Below the pieces are notes generated by a model. It was not told the origin of the DNA. It did not search any database and saw only the letters and a program-made list of their open reading frames with translations. DNA of 64,000 nucleotides from Pictodentalium vernedei. Taxonomy: Eukaryota; Mollusca; Scaphopoda; Dentaliida; Dentaliidae. Shown here in pieces: positions 47,127 to 57,066 of the stretch (position 1 is its first letter; every line of letters begins with the position of its first letter). Made by a program: the position numbers and the translations under genes. The stretch spans positions 165,869,453-165,933,452 of the forward strand of contig CM062290.1 in the NCBI GenBank assembly GCA_031216915.1, written 5' to 3'.

Positions 47127-47181
47127 GATTTGTCAGTTTTTCAATAATATCTACTATTCCACAGCCTTCAAGTTTAGTAGT

Positions 47182-47800
47182 TTGTTGTTTATTAAGGTTT
47201 TAACCCTTTACCCAACGTAGAAGATTTCAAGATTTATTATTTTAAATACCATTTTTTAAATTTTTTCAAAACATTTCAACAAAACCATATCATGTGACCC
47301 CTCTTTGGAACGAGCTCGGTGAGCTCGTTCCAAAGAGGGGTCACATGATATGGTTTTGTTGAAATTTTTTGAAAAATATTATTTTTTCAGCTAATGAAAT
47401 TGCATATTACGTGGGCGGATGCGGGTGATTCGTTGGGTAAAGGGTTAACAACACTTTCAATAGCCAGGGACACATCATGTTAGACAGTTTTTTCAGGTGG
47501 AGGAAGCTGGAGTATCACAGAGAGGGCCTTAGAGCAGCAGCAAGCAACTATCAGTCTCTCCAATGTATTAACTCCACACAGGCAGGGTTAGAATTTGTTG
47601 AAGACAGGTGCATCATCGATGTGCAGTGCATCTTGGTTCTCAGCACCTTTCCTACCCCCACCCCCCTCTTCCTCCCCTCCACCCACCTGAGCAGTCGGGA
47701 TTAAATACCTTACCCAGGGACACAACACTATTACCACTTGTCAAGATCGAACTGTAAACCTTTGGGTTTTAAGTTCAATTCTCTAATAACTGAGCCACTT
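47182..47800 (-). mobile_element. tRNA-derived SINE, head type 2, tail type 2, split by a TTAA MITE
   Basis: The tail piece 'ttgtttattaaggtt' (47182-47199) and the body from 47448 ('ttaacaacactttcaatagc') join across a family A MITE. The joined tail matches the tail of the copy at 61625. The core has 'gtgcagtgcatcttgg' and 'taccttacccagggacac'. The head ends 'taataactgagccacttgtc'. An inverted partial SINE follows at 47815-47930. Confidence 0.82.
47200..47448. mobile_element. TTAA-flanked palindromic MITE, family A (copy 6)
   Basis: The ends are 'ttaaccctttacccaacg' and 'cgttgggtaaagggttaa', close to the family consensus. The centre is 'ctttggaacgagctcggtg' and 'agctcgttccaaag', a fully paired stem. 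It sits at a TTAA inside the SINE tail. Confidence 0.92.
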
Positions 47801-47814
47801 GTCTTTAACCTGAA

Positions 47815-47932
47815 TACTAAACCTGATTGTGTGGAGTTTGTATGCTAGTGAGTTTGATATTTCTCTCCAGTTTCCTCCACCTGTAAAACTGTCAGACACG
47901 AGGTACCCTGGTTGTCAAAAGAGACGTTAACC
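47815..47932 (+). repeat. SINE 3' fragment, plus strand, tail type 2
   Basis: 'ctgattgtgtggagtttgta', 'tttcctccacctgtaaaact' and 'gtcagacacgaggtaccctg' match the 3' part of the SINE, ending near 'gacgttaaccc'. It forms an inverted pair with the SINE just before it. Confidence 0.65.
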
Positions 47933-48369
47933 CTTGAATACACAGCCCTTCAGGAACTCTGTGAAATTCATAACAAGGTTAAATACAAAACATTGTCATG
48001 TACTAGAACATTCATCAAGTGTACAGAACAATTTAACATAATTCAAATTATTGTATACTTTATAAATAATCACATTTGTATTGGCTGGATCTTATACACA
48101 TGACTGGTACTCAAAAATCCATGTACACCGGTTTTCCAGTGAATATCAACTTTCTAAATATAGCTTTTGGAAATCCCCTCTCTAGTTCTATTTCATTCAC
48201 CTCCAACTTTGAGAAACTTGTTGACATACTGTGATATTTTGTTTATTTTTATGTTATTCTGCAGATGATAACTATTTTATTGTTAAATAAAAGTATTTCT
48301 GTTTGATATAATTTAACTTTTAACTGACAAATAGAAGACAGTTTTTTTCAGGATGATGTTTATGATAAA
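47933..48369. other. No gene seen
   Basis: AT-rich spacer. Confidence 0.5.
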
Positions 48370-48510
48370 ACAGTTATGGACTTTTGTGGTGGTAAATATG
48401 ATGTGATATGAACCTAAAAAACTTATATTGACCTCGGCTAACACCTTGGTCAAGATATATTTTTCAGATTCATATCACATCATATTCACCACCACAAAAG
48501 TCCCTAATTG
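48370..48510. repeat. Inverted repeat, arms about 60 bp
   Basis: 'ggacttttgtggtggtaaat' and 'atgatgtgatatgaa' pair with 'ttcatatcacatcat' and 'attcaccaccacaaaagtcc'. The loop holds a smaller pairing, 'tattgacctcggctaacacc' against 'ttggtcaagata'. Probably a foldback MITE. Confidence 0.8.
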
Positions 48511-48580
48511 TATATTATACCTTGCATACAAGATTTCACTTTGCATTCTCCAGATAAAATTCTGGTTAGTGAATAATATA

Positions 48581-50143
48581 TACTACTCAAAGTTTACTAA
48601 GCACCAAGTACATCCAACTACCTGTTTTACGTTTTAGTTGAAATATTGTAATGAAAAGTGTATATATTTTTTATTTAATTATATCTTTAATGATTTAAGT
48701 ACAGAAAGTGAGATTTTATTCGTGTTTGACATTATTTGTTAACTTTTGAATACGATAACCATGGAAAATGGATATTATTGTTAAAAGAGGAAATTTTTCA
48801 ATATGCCAAAAAGTTGACGGAGCAAACTGGTATGGCTTCAATATCGAGTATGAGACCCATTACTGTTAATTACAGCTTGACAATGCCTTCTCATGCTCCC
48901 AATCAGGTTTCTGGTGGTCCTTTGTGGGATGCATGGCACAAAGCTCCTGGACACTTCTTGGCTGGACTTGACGGGCTGAAATTGCAAGCTGCAACTCATT
49001 CCAGACATGTACATGTTCGATTGGATTGAGGTCAGGGGATCTTGCTGGCCAGTCCATACGCTTAATCCCCTCCCTCTGTCGGTACTCCCCGACAGCATGG
49101 GCAACATGAGGATGGGCATTATCGTCCATCAGAATGAATCTATCACCCACTGCACCTGCATACAATCTGACGTGGACAATCCAGGATCTCATCAATATAC
49201 CGTTGTGCAGTCAATGTACCACGGTCAAGGACACAGAGCTCTGTACGTCCATCCCAGCTGATGCCGCCCCAGACCATGATTGGCCCTCCACCATAGAAGT
49301 CATGCTCAGCAATGTTGGCTGCATGGAATCGCTCTCCTGGTCGTCCATACCCTAGAATGCCTATCTGTGTGGTCTAGGCAGTACCTTGACTCATCTGTAA
49401 AGAGGACAGGTCGCCAATCTTCTCTGGTCCATCAAACGTGGTCCATGGCCCATTCATATCGTGCCTGGTGGTGGTTCTGGGACAGCGGAATGCAAATACA
49501 TGGTCTTCTCGATCAGAGACCACCTTCATGCAACCTTGCCCGGATGATCTGCGTTAAAACACTTATCCCGGATGCATTCTGAAGGTCACTGCGAAGCTGG
49601 GTTGCTGTAGAAAAGCGGTTCCTACAGGCCTGAATGATCAGAAACCGGTCTTCAGCTTCAGATGTTGCCCTGTCTCTGCCACCACCATGCCGTCTTACTG
49701 GTGTGCCATACTGCTGAAATTTTGCCCAGGCTCTGGTGATCACCTGTGGTGCACACCAAGGCCTTCACCAACCTGTCAATGGGTTGTCCCTTGCGCCACC
49801 GTCCCTACAGCCCGCCACATTTCTGCTTCAGACAAATGTCTTCTTACATTTGCATTTGCCATATTCAATCATTAATCACAAGGGTTTGTGTTGAAATGAA
49901 GACTGAATACCCTACACATGTCATGTACATGTAGACAGTACACGAAAACATCATGAAAATCAAGGGGTACATGCTTTCCACGACTGTCACGAAAAGTCTG
50001 CCTGTCAAGAGAGGTAATGTAAACACTGGGGACCATCTTAATACATTCCTCAATCATATCCACCAAAAATATCGCAAATATGTCACAAGCAAATTTCACA
50101 ATGATGTGTCAAATATTTGGTGCTTAGCAAACTTTGAGTAGTA
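48581..50143 (-). mobile_element. Tc1/mariner-type transposon, family T (copy 2)
   Basis: The same termini as the copy at 13166 ('tactactcaaagtttacta' on the left), with TA outside both ends (48579-48580 and 50144-50145). The length is 1563 bp. Compared with copy 1 it has a deletion of about 20 bp near 48930, a 6-bp insertion near 49010 ('tacatg') and other small differences. Confidence 0.95.
48838..49862 (-). pseudogene. Tc1-like transposase remnant (copy 2)
   Basis: The ATG is the complement of 49860-49862 and gives MANANVRRHLSEAEMW, without the early stop seen in copy 1. The middle has 'MITRAWAKFQQYGTPVRRHG' and 'GGRDRATSEAEDRFLI'. The catalytic block 'DNAHPHVAHAVGEYRQREG' and 'MDWPARSPDLNPIEH' is intact, but the small insertion adds His-Val before 'VWNEL'. 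The total length is not a multiple of three, and the 20-bp deletion shifts the C-terminus. It is dead, but differently from copy 1. Confidence 0.9.
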
Positions 50144-50694
50144 TAGAAAAGAGCTTTTGTTTCATCACTATGAATCAATCAATAATCTTGCAATAATACA
50201 ACTACCTGAATTATTCAAATGTAATGAGGCAACTAAATTAGATATTTTGAGGGGTACAAAAGTGTATATCTTTTTCAACAGGGAAATTATATTTGTATTT
50301 CACAAATATTAAGCATGAAATTACTTTGTCAAATGAATTATTCATGCCCAGTGACGCATTTGAGCATTATAATGGATGGCTTACCAGCATGTAATGAGGA
50401 AGTGTAAATTTTCAACCAAAAAGACTGCTCTTCTAATTACAATCTTACCAGATTTAAGTTTAATTTATATACTCTGTTATTCTCATTACAATACTTGCAG
50501 TCAATCAACCCTTGTGCTCTCAAGAAAAGTGTGGAAGCAATGTGGCAAAAAAAACTGAAGGACTGTGACTTTATTAGCAAGGGGTTCAGTATGTGGGCTG
50601 CCAAAACAATTTATTTACTTGTTGGTGATTAATGTTACTTTCAGCATCTTAGGCTGTATAATGGCCACAACATAGGTACGAAGTCAAGTTTATA
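50144..50694. other. No gene seen
   Basis: AT-rich spacer. Confidence 0.5.
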
Positions 50695-50935
50695 GCCAAT
50701 CATTATGCTTATGCTATTGGGACACGGTGGCACTGTGTACTAAGGCGTACTGCACATCAATGATGCACTTGCCTTCAACCATTGCCAAGCCTGTTTGTGC
50801 AGATTTAGAAAGCTGCGGTGTGACAGTTTTTTGCCATTTCTCTGTGGTTCTCTTTGGGTACTCCACCTTCCTCTGCCCATAAAACTGTTCAATACGAGGT
50901 GACCCTGGTTGTCGAAAGTGTCGTTAAAACCCCAG

Positions 50936-50987
<52 letters not shown>
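50695..50987 (+). mobile_element. tRNA-derived SINE, 5'-truncated, tail type 2, with AAAT microsatellite
   Basis: It begins in the core ('gtgtactaaggcgtactgca'). The tail is 'caatacgaggtgaccctggt' and 'tgtcgaaagtgtcgttaaa', then (AAAT)n to about 50985. The long clean AAAT run shows post-insertion expansion of the SINE tail. Confidence 0.85.
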
Positions 50988-51260
50988 ACCTATGCTGTCT
51001 ACTTTAGAGGGCTTCTGGGTCCTATTTAACCAGTAAGGCAGAAATTTATTGAGAAGTAATTGTATAACAAGACTTTTTAGTTTCAAATTATATTTTTTTT
51101 AAATGATTTGAAGTGCCAGAAAACAGATAAATATTCCAATAAGAGGTCATTAACTATGTTTTGGAGGCAAAAATGAAGAAAATTTGAATGGCGATTTTGT
51201 GAACAGAGCTCGTCAGATGTGGCTCTTGCCTCAGGGAACAAACCTGTACAAAGGTAGAAG
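50988..51260. repeat. Mixed repeat fragments
   Basis: 'tttagagggcttctgggtcc' matches the second SINE-like family (21120). From about 51136, 'aagaggtcattaactatgtt', 'gaatggcgattttgtgaac' and 'agagctcg' resemble one half of a family B MITE. Confidence 0.5.
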
Positions 51261-51573
51261 TTAAGGTGACCCAACGAAAGGTTACTTCATCTATTTTCAG
51301 GAAACCCATTTTCTTGTAAGCGAGAGAAAGGCAGATAGATTGATACTGATATGCATAGCAGTGTTAGTGTGGTCTCTGATATGAACATTCTTGAACATTG
51401 TAGATTACCTCATCAGTTTTTAACAGAAAACCTGATGACACCTAGTGATGTAATGCAAGGCTACTCAAGCCCTTTCCAACAGTGTGTTACATCACAGCAG
51501 TCCATCATCACAGTTAATTAACACTATGTTTTCTCATCATCATAAAGTAGATGATGGTTCTGCAAGGGTGAAC

Positions 51574-52111
51574 TAGGGCTGTCACGATTTTTTAATTTAG
51601 GAATCGATTAATTGTCGCAAATAATCGATAATAATCAATTAATCGTACCCAGATGACCTCCCTCTCCCTCTCTCTGAAGTCGATAAAAAATAAAGTTCAA
51701 ATCAGTTGACCTACCTCCGGTAAAGAATGAAGACGATCCTCTTTCAGGTGCATTCATCAAAGCTTTGAAGTTCTGAACTTTTGAACCGTCAGTGTAATAA
51801 TCAAGACCAGTCGGCAGTTGCGAACTTCGCAACTGCCGACCGGTCTTGATTATTACACTGACGGTTCAAAAGTTCAGAACATCAAAGCTTTGATGAATGC
51901 ACCTGAAAGACCAATGCTTCCAACGGCTTCTTGGGATTTAACATCGATATTCTTAACTCTTTACTTTTAGAAACAATAGTTTTTTTCATCAAATTTTCTT
52001 TTAATTATTAAACGTCTAAAGTGGGATACAATTTATCGATTATTCGACAACGAAAAATACTAATCAATTTCACCGTGACCGATCAACAATCGATTAATCA
52101 TGACAGTCCTA
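51574..52111. mobile_element. hAT-type MITE with 8-bp TSD and a 171-bp internal palindrome
   Basis: The ends are 'tagggctgtcacgatt' and, read inward from the right, 'taggactgtcatgatt'. The flanking 8-mers 'gggtgaac' and 'ggatgaac' match at 7 of 8 bases. Subterminal 'atcgattaat' motifs are inverted. There is no transposase. Inside is a nearly perfect palindrome (51740-51910). Confidence 0.88.
51740..51910. repeat. Near-perfect palindrome, arms about 85 bp
   Basis: It runs from 'tctttcaggtgcattcatc' to 'gatgaatgcacctgaaaga', with the centre at 'gttgcgaacttcgcaac'. I count only two mismatches between the arms (near 51767 and 51811). It has almost no loop. Confidence 0.92.
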
Positions 52112-52344
52112 GGATGAACAAATGAATACAATGGCAGTTAAAGATATTTGCCTAAGATGTTGGAATGGAGGGAAATGAAAAATCAGTCATCCTATTTCTT
52201 TTAGGTGAACAGGAAGCTAACAGAATGATTTTTGAACCAATTTGTATAGGCCCCAGATAAAGAAGGAAAAAATCAACCCAGTAATCTACCCAGATAGATA
52301 AACTTCCCGAGGTGAGAAGTCTGAAAACTTAGTGCAACATGTAA

Positions 52345-53763
52345 CAGGGCTTGCATTTTGACCAGGCCGATCGGCCTCGACCTGGTAATCAACCGCAAAA
52401 AACATCAATCTATTGTTTTCCCAATTTCAGCGAATCAAGTGACGAGCGATTTCATAAAACAAAATAACTTCTGGCAATGGAACTAATCGATCGGGCGATT
52501 CCGGGTTTATTCGTGTACTTCCACTGGGGATGTACTAAAAGATGATCGCAGATGAGTGTAGAAAATGTGAGTATGGCAAAAATAAATGCAGAAATGGGTT
52601 GATACTGACCTTATAAACCTTATATGGTGTAACGACTTCGAATCCCTTCTTTATTACCACATTCCATTGTGATTACTGTTTGATTGCCTGGCACAAGTCT
52701 TATACATATGGAGGGAAAAGCCATACGAAAAGAGCCATACAACTTCGAATCCCTTATTTATTATCACATTCCATTGTGATTACTGTTTGATTGCCTGGCA
52801 CAAGTCTTATACATATGGAGGGAAAAGCCATACGAATATCATCCGCAGACTTTAAAAAAAATTATTTTGTGTGTGACTGAGTTGTGAACACAACCACGTG
52901 CGTCTATTATAATAAAGAGAATAAACATAACCTTTGATTGATTGAGAGTTTATTCTGAAATGTTTACACAAGAATTTGTAATTTCTACATCTTATGTGAA
53001 TTTCCTCCTCCCCTCCCTCCAAGATGTCTTCAAAAATAACCCGTCACAAAGCAATTACAATTACAATTGATTTAGAAAAATATACACTGAACACGTACTG
53101 GTTCATGTGTTAATTATTCATGAGTGATTTATATTATGGGTGTTTTTAGGGGAATAATTGACAAGTGAGAGTGCATGATGTCATGTTTGTTGATCTTCAG
53201 CAAAGTGAATTCGTGAAAATAAAAACAACACTGTTTTTGCTTCGGAGTGGATTTTATTTTAATAAAATAAAAAATCAATTACCCCCCTTTTGACATATCA
53301 AGACAGGCAACAATCCATTTCTTGAACGTTAGGTGAAAAAGGAAATCTGCATCATCCTCCGGGTAATGACAACACATTTCTACTCACCTAATTTTGCTTC
53401 AAATTCACCTGCGCACCACCAACTTTTAAAGTCTTCAAAACTGAGTGAGTAGGCTTGAACACAGATGGGCACCTTGTTTACAACATGTAGAAAGAAGGGA
53501 GGGAGTGGCTCTGGTCCTTCATACTGAAGCCCAAATATGGGCTTCCGGCACTCTACCAGTTACTAGCCCATAGCAAATTAATAAAAGACAATTAAGTTGG
53601 AATTATTAATCTTTATTCATAACAAATCATCAAATAACACAATATACATGAAATAAATATCAATAATAAAATAAATCAGCCCCAGTGAAGCAAAATCAGC
53701 CTGGTCAACCACTTCACCAGACCTATCGATCAGCCTGGTCATGATTCTAAAATGCAAGCCCTG
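52345..53763. mobile_element. Non-autonomous hAT-like element
   Basis: The ends are 'cagggcttgcatttt' and 'aaaatgcaagccctg', perfectly inverted over 15 bp. Subterminal 'gaccaggccgatcgg' and 'cgatcagcctggtc' are also inverted. The flanks share only 'atgta', so the expected 8-bp duplication is not clean. The interior has a 107-bp tandem duplication and a family E MITE fragment (53528-53565). No transposase was seen. Confidence 0.8.
52635..52838. repeat. Tandem duplication, 107-bp unit
   Basis: The units start at 52635 and 52742 with 'acttcgaatccctt'. Both contain 'attccattgtgattactgtt' and 'tacatatggagggaaaagcc'. Only a few differences are seen, so the duplication is recent. Confidence 0.92.
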
Positions 53764-54649
53764 ATGTATTATTATATATTCCACACCTGCATCTGATGCT
53801 AATCACACAGATATTATGCAATTCTTGTCAGAGAGCACTGTGTGCCATCTAAATATATCTGGAAACTCCATCAATGGAAGCAGGTATTATCAGTTAATGT
53901 CAGGGCTTATCACAATACTAATGATGCATTATTACTGATAAAAGATATGACCATGTGTGCCAATAATAATGATCTCACAAATTCAAGTACTGGATAGAAA
54001 AAGCAGTAAAAAGTAAAAAAATTTGTCAATCCAGAAGAGTGAGGAAATATCATGCCGATTCTGATATACTGTCCAGAGAGAAGCTCAAAATACCCAAATT
54101 CTGGAACTGAAAAATACTACTGCGATTGGCTATTAATAGTTCAGACAACATAATATTAACCAAAATGACTCACAAGCAGACCAAGTGGACTACTTATTTC
54201 AAGAGGAATTTGATGTAATAAAAAAGCTGAGGAAGAATAATCCAGGATAATCTTTTCTCAGTGGTCTGTGACTGTGTTATTTCCACATTTTGACAAAATA
54301 AAACATTTAGTACTCATTAAATTTGCCAGGTACTACTATTATCATCACGAGTTGGTGGCTGAATATGTGCATTCCAAATCTCCGACAACTACGGATCGAT
54401 GACCTGCAGCTGGTCAGAATACAGAAAATGCCATTTCCAATTTGTATTGGGATTGGTATCGGTGTCATGTCAATACCAAATAGCACACCATACCAGGGTA
54501 AATCACCCCTTAAATTCTGATACCATTACCAACAGTCCAACACCAAGTATTAAATTTCAATAATCCCCTTCTCTACAATCCAGCTATTAGAGAAATGAAC
54601 AGAGATACAAAAACTTGTAACATGCATCACCATGACAATGGAAGTGCAT
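53764..54649. other. No gene seen
   Basis: AT-rich spacer upstream of the LINE; the LINE's 5' end could lie anywhere in its last part. Confidence 0.4.
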
Positions 54650-54907
54650 TGCCAAAGATCATGTGACAGCTCATACACATGAAGTCACGTGATAAGGAGA
54701 AGTCACGGAAAATGTGCTCTCACTAATTTTCATTAATTATGGATTTTGAGAAACGAAATGTCCTCGTAAAGTTCCTTGAGCTTGGAGATATGAACATGCT
54801 GCTCTCGTATATGTGATTTTAGAAAGATTCTCCACATTGTTTCACCGAAAATTCAGTTGGAATTATACCGAAAGCATTTCTCTTTGTTTCTCGCACGGGA
54901 AACAATT
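54650..54907 (+). other. Probable 5' untranslated region of the LINE
   Basis: The region becomes GC-richer and contains 'gaagtcacgtgataagg'. The true start could not be located because LINEs of this type often lack target duplications. The boundary is an estimate. Confidence 0.35.
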
Positions 54908-57046
54908 ATGCAATCAAAGATGGCAGAAGAAGCTAGACAGACGCGACGCTCAGCCTCTCAACGGCGTGATGATGCTGTTTTCACTGGTCTCATGTATGAT
55001 GAAGCGTTTAGGGAGATCGAAGAAATCAGTCAAGTCAATAAAGAGAAAACTAATAAAACTCGCAACAGGAAAATAAAACCAACAGAGCTTGAGGTGCCGG
55101 TGGTCCACTATCAAAATGTCCAGCATAACGGAAAGTGGGTAGGAAAACCATGCGATGTAGAATTTTTAGTGGAACCAAATCAGGTGGAGAACTGGTCATG
55201 CAGAATAAAGCAAGTGTGTTCCGATCACTTCAACGTTGAGGAAAAGGAACTAGATAAAATGTTCAGCCAACTTTCACTCTTCTACAAAAAAGGATCACAT
55301 GAAAAATTCGTGTCAATAAACTTGTATAACAGTGGAACGGTTCTGGTGCAGGGACTCGACTCGTGTATTACATGGAGAGACTCATACTTTGAACGTATCA
55401 AAGAATCACTACACGCTAGTCCAAGTTGTGATGGTGCCAATTATTTGGACCACACCGAACACGTGATTGACAATAATATCCAGGCAAACGACACACCGAT
55501 AACCTTAGAACAGCAGAATGTGTCGTATAAGCATCACACACCTCACCGAAGTGTTGAAACACCGAAGTTATCAGCAGATGTAAGAAAGAAGTTGTTGGCA
55601 AAAGTCGAAAAAACACTGGAGAGAAAGACAGCCAACGTCGAAAAACTGGAACATTCAGTCACTTTGTTAGAAGAACTTGCTTGTACGCTACAAATGGATA
55701 TTATCGAACTTAAGGAAAATTCCACAATGCGGCTAGATACTGTAGAGAAAGTTGGAAAGATAATATCAGATGTGACAATTTTGAAAACTAATATCAATGA
55801 CATGGGATCAAATTTAACCGAACTTCATGCAGATGTTAAATCTCTGAAACAGAATTTAGTTACATTAACCGATGAACAATTAAGTAATTCTTCTACATGT
55901 AAATGTCTGTGCCAAAACAACTGTGTACAGCGAGAGGAATTTGACGAGTTACGCAACACTATAGCTCGGATTCAATCACAGAATTCTCGCATACCCGCTG
56001 TGGGCAAGGAGCAAGTCGACAGAAAAATAATTGATGATACCACTTCAGGCCATAGTTCTAAACCGGACAGCCAAATGAATGTATCCTCGTTATGTAACAA
56101 AACCTCCGCAAGTTGTGAAACTGAAATCATCGAAACACACAAGGGAGCTATTCCACCGCGTCCACCACATACGAACGCCGATTATAAATCACCAAGTGCG
56201 TCTAACACTGTGCATCGGACCAAATCGGATAAAAAGTCACCTGCAGAATCACGCTTTGGACAGAAGCCATACACTGAAAATCTGGCAAACAAGAGAAACC
56301 TGATTCTTACAAACTCTATCGCCAAAAGGCTGCTGGGCAGCCGACTTGACCCGAAACAAGATTCATGGGTACATTATGAAGCAAATGGCATAAAAGGTTT
56401 GACAAACTGTGTGAAAAGCTTCCCAACCAACTCTATCTGTGAATCATTGGTGGTATTTACAGGGACGAGCATGGTAGATAGTGCCCAACCCGTTGAAAAT
56501 ATAAAGGAGGCATTCAAGTCACTAATCCGGGAGTGTATAGTAACATTCCCTCGTGCCGTTGTAACGTTTTGTAGTATTCTACCCCGCCTCGACTCGCCAA
56601 ATAAGAACAAAAAAGTAGAACAAGTTAATTCAGTAATGGAGATCTTGTGCCAAGACGACGAGAAATTAATATTTTCTGATATTTCAAAAGTTGTGCTAGA
56701 TAATGATGGGATTGTAGACAAATCTCTTTTTCATGACAATCTACACCTCAATAATAGGGGAATAGGGAAGCTAGCATCGCATATAAAGTGTGTTCTCAAA
56801 CTTCCACGTGCATTAAGGAGTAGAAGCGAACTCGAACTCGGCCGGCCTTATGCCCCGAAGCGAGAATATAATCCTCGGGATTATAAACAAAGACGGAACA
56901 ACCAACGCACACACACAATGAAGTCTCCTAAAACAAACAGTGGATATCATCCGTCACAGCAGGAAGGTAATGTGCTAAAGGCACTTTTACCTTTCTTTGA
57001 AATGTTTCAAATGCTACAGGACAAACTTCAGATCTCAAATCCATAA
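54908..57046 (+). CDS. LINE ORF1 protein with coiled coil and SGNH-esterase-like domain
   Basis: The ATG at 54908 gives MQSKMAEEARQ and 712 residues; a second ATG at 54920 is possible. Order: a basic N-terminus; a domain of about 100 residues (roughly 65-175) with 'VVHYQNVQHNGKWVGKPC', 'SLFYKKGSHEKFVSINLYN' and 'SGTVLVQGLDSCITWRDSYF', which I cannot name; a long coiled coil (about 235-345); a short Cys cluster 'CKCLCQNNC' (about 335-345); a variable linker; an SGNH/GDSL-like esterase domain (about 460-640) that starts 'NLILTNSIAKRL' and ends with 'FHDNLHLNNRGIGKLA', whose D-x-x-H places the usual catalytic Asp and His; and a basic tail. Esterase-type ORF1s are known from CR1-group LINEs. The frame is undamaged. 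ORF2 starts 20 bases downstream in another frame. Confidence 0.88.
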   Translation: MQSKMAEEARQTRRSASQRRDDAVFTGLMYDEAFREIEEISQVNKEKTNKTRNRKIKPTELEVPVVHYQNVQHNGKWVGKPCDVEFLVEPNQVENWSCRIKQVCSDHFNVEEKELDKMFSQLSLFYKKGSHEKFVSINLYNSGTVLVQGLDSCITWRDSYFERIKESLHASPSCDGANYLDHTEHVIDNNIQANDTPITLEQQNVSYKHHTPHRSVETPKLSADVRKKLLAKVEKTLERKTANVEKLEHSVTLLEELACTLQMDIIELKENSTMRLDTVEKVGKIISDVTILKTNINDMGSNLTELHADVKSLKQNLVTLTDEQLSNSSTCKCLCQNNCVQREEFDELRNTIARIQSQNSRIPAVGKEQVDRKIIDDTTSGHSSKPDSQMNVSSLCNKTSASCETEIIETHKGAIPPRPPHTNADYKSPSASNTVHRTKSDKKSPAESRFGQKPYTENLANKRNLILTNSIAKRLLGSRLDPKQDSWVHYEANGIKGLTNCVKSFPTNSICESLVVFTGTSMVDSAQPVENIKEAFKSLIRECIVTFPRAVVTFCSILPRLDSPNKNKKVEQVNSVMEILCQDDEKLIFSDISKVVLDNDGIVDKSLFHDNLHLNNRGIGKLASHIKCVLKLPRALRSRSELELGRPYAPKREYNPRDYKQRRNNQRTHTMKSPKTNSGYHPSQQEGNVLKALLPFFEMFQMLQDKLQISNP

Positions 57047-57066
57047 AATCCATTCTCATTCAAAAT

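Noticed and set aside
3303..52000. CRISPR array or bacterial terminators from the many hairpins
   Set aside because: There are no regularly spaced identical repeats with unique spacers and no prokaryotic genes; the hairpins are MITE centres in eukaryotic DNA.
54857..54907. Upstream extension of ORF1 to position 54857
   Set aside because: That extension begins at a TTG; the first ATG in frame is at 54908.
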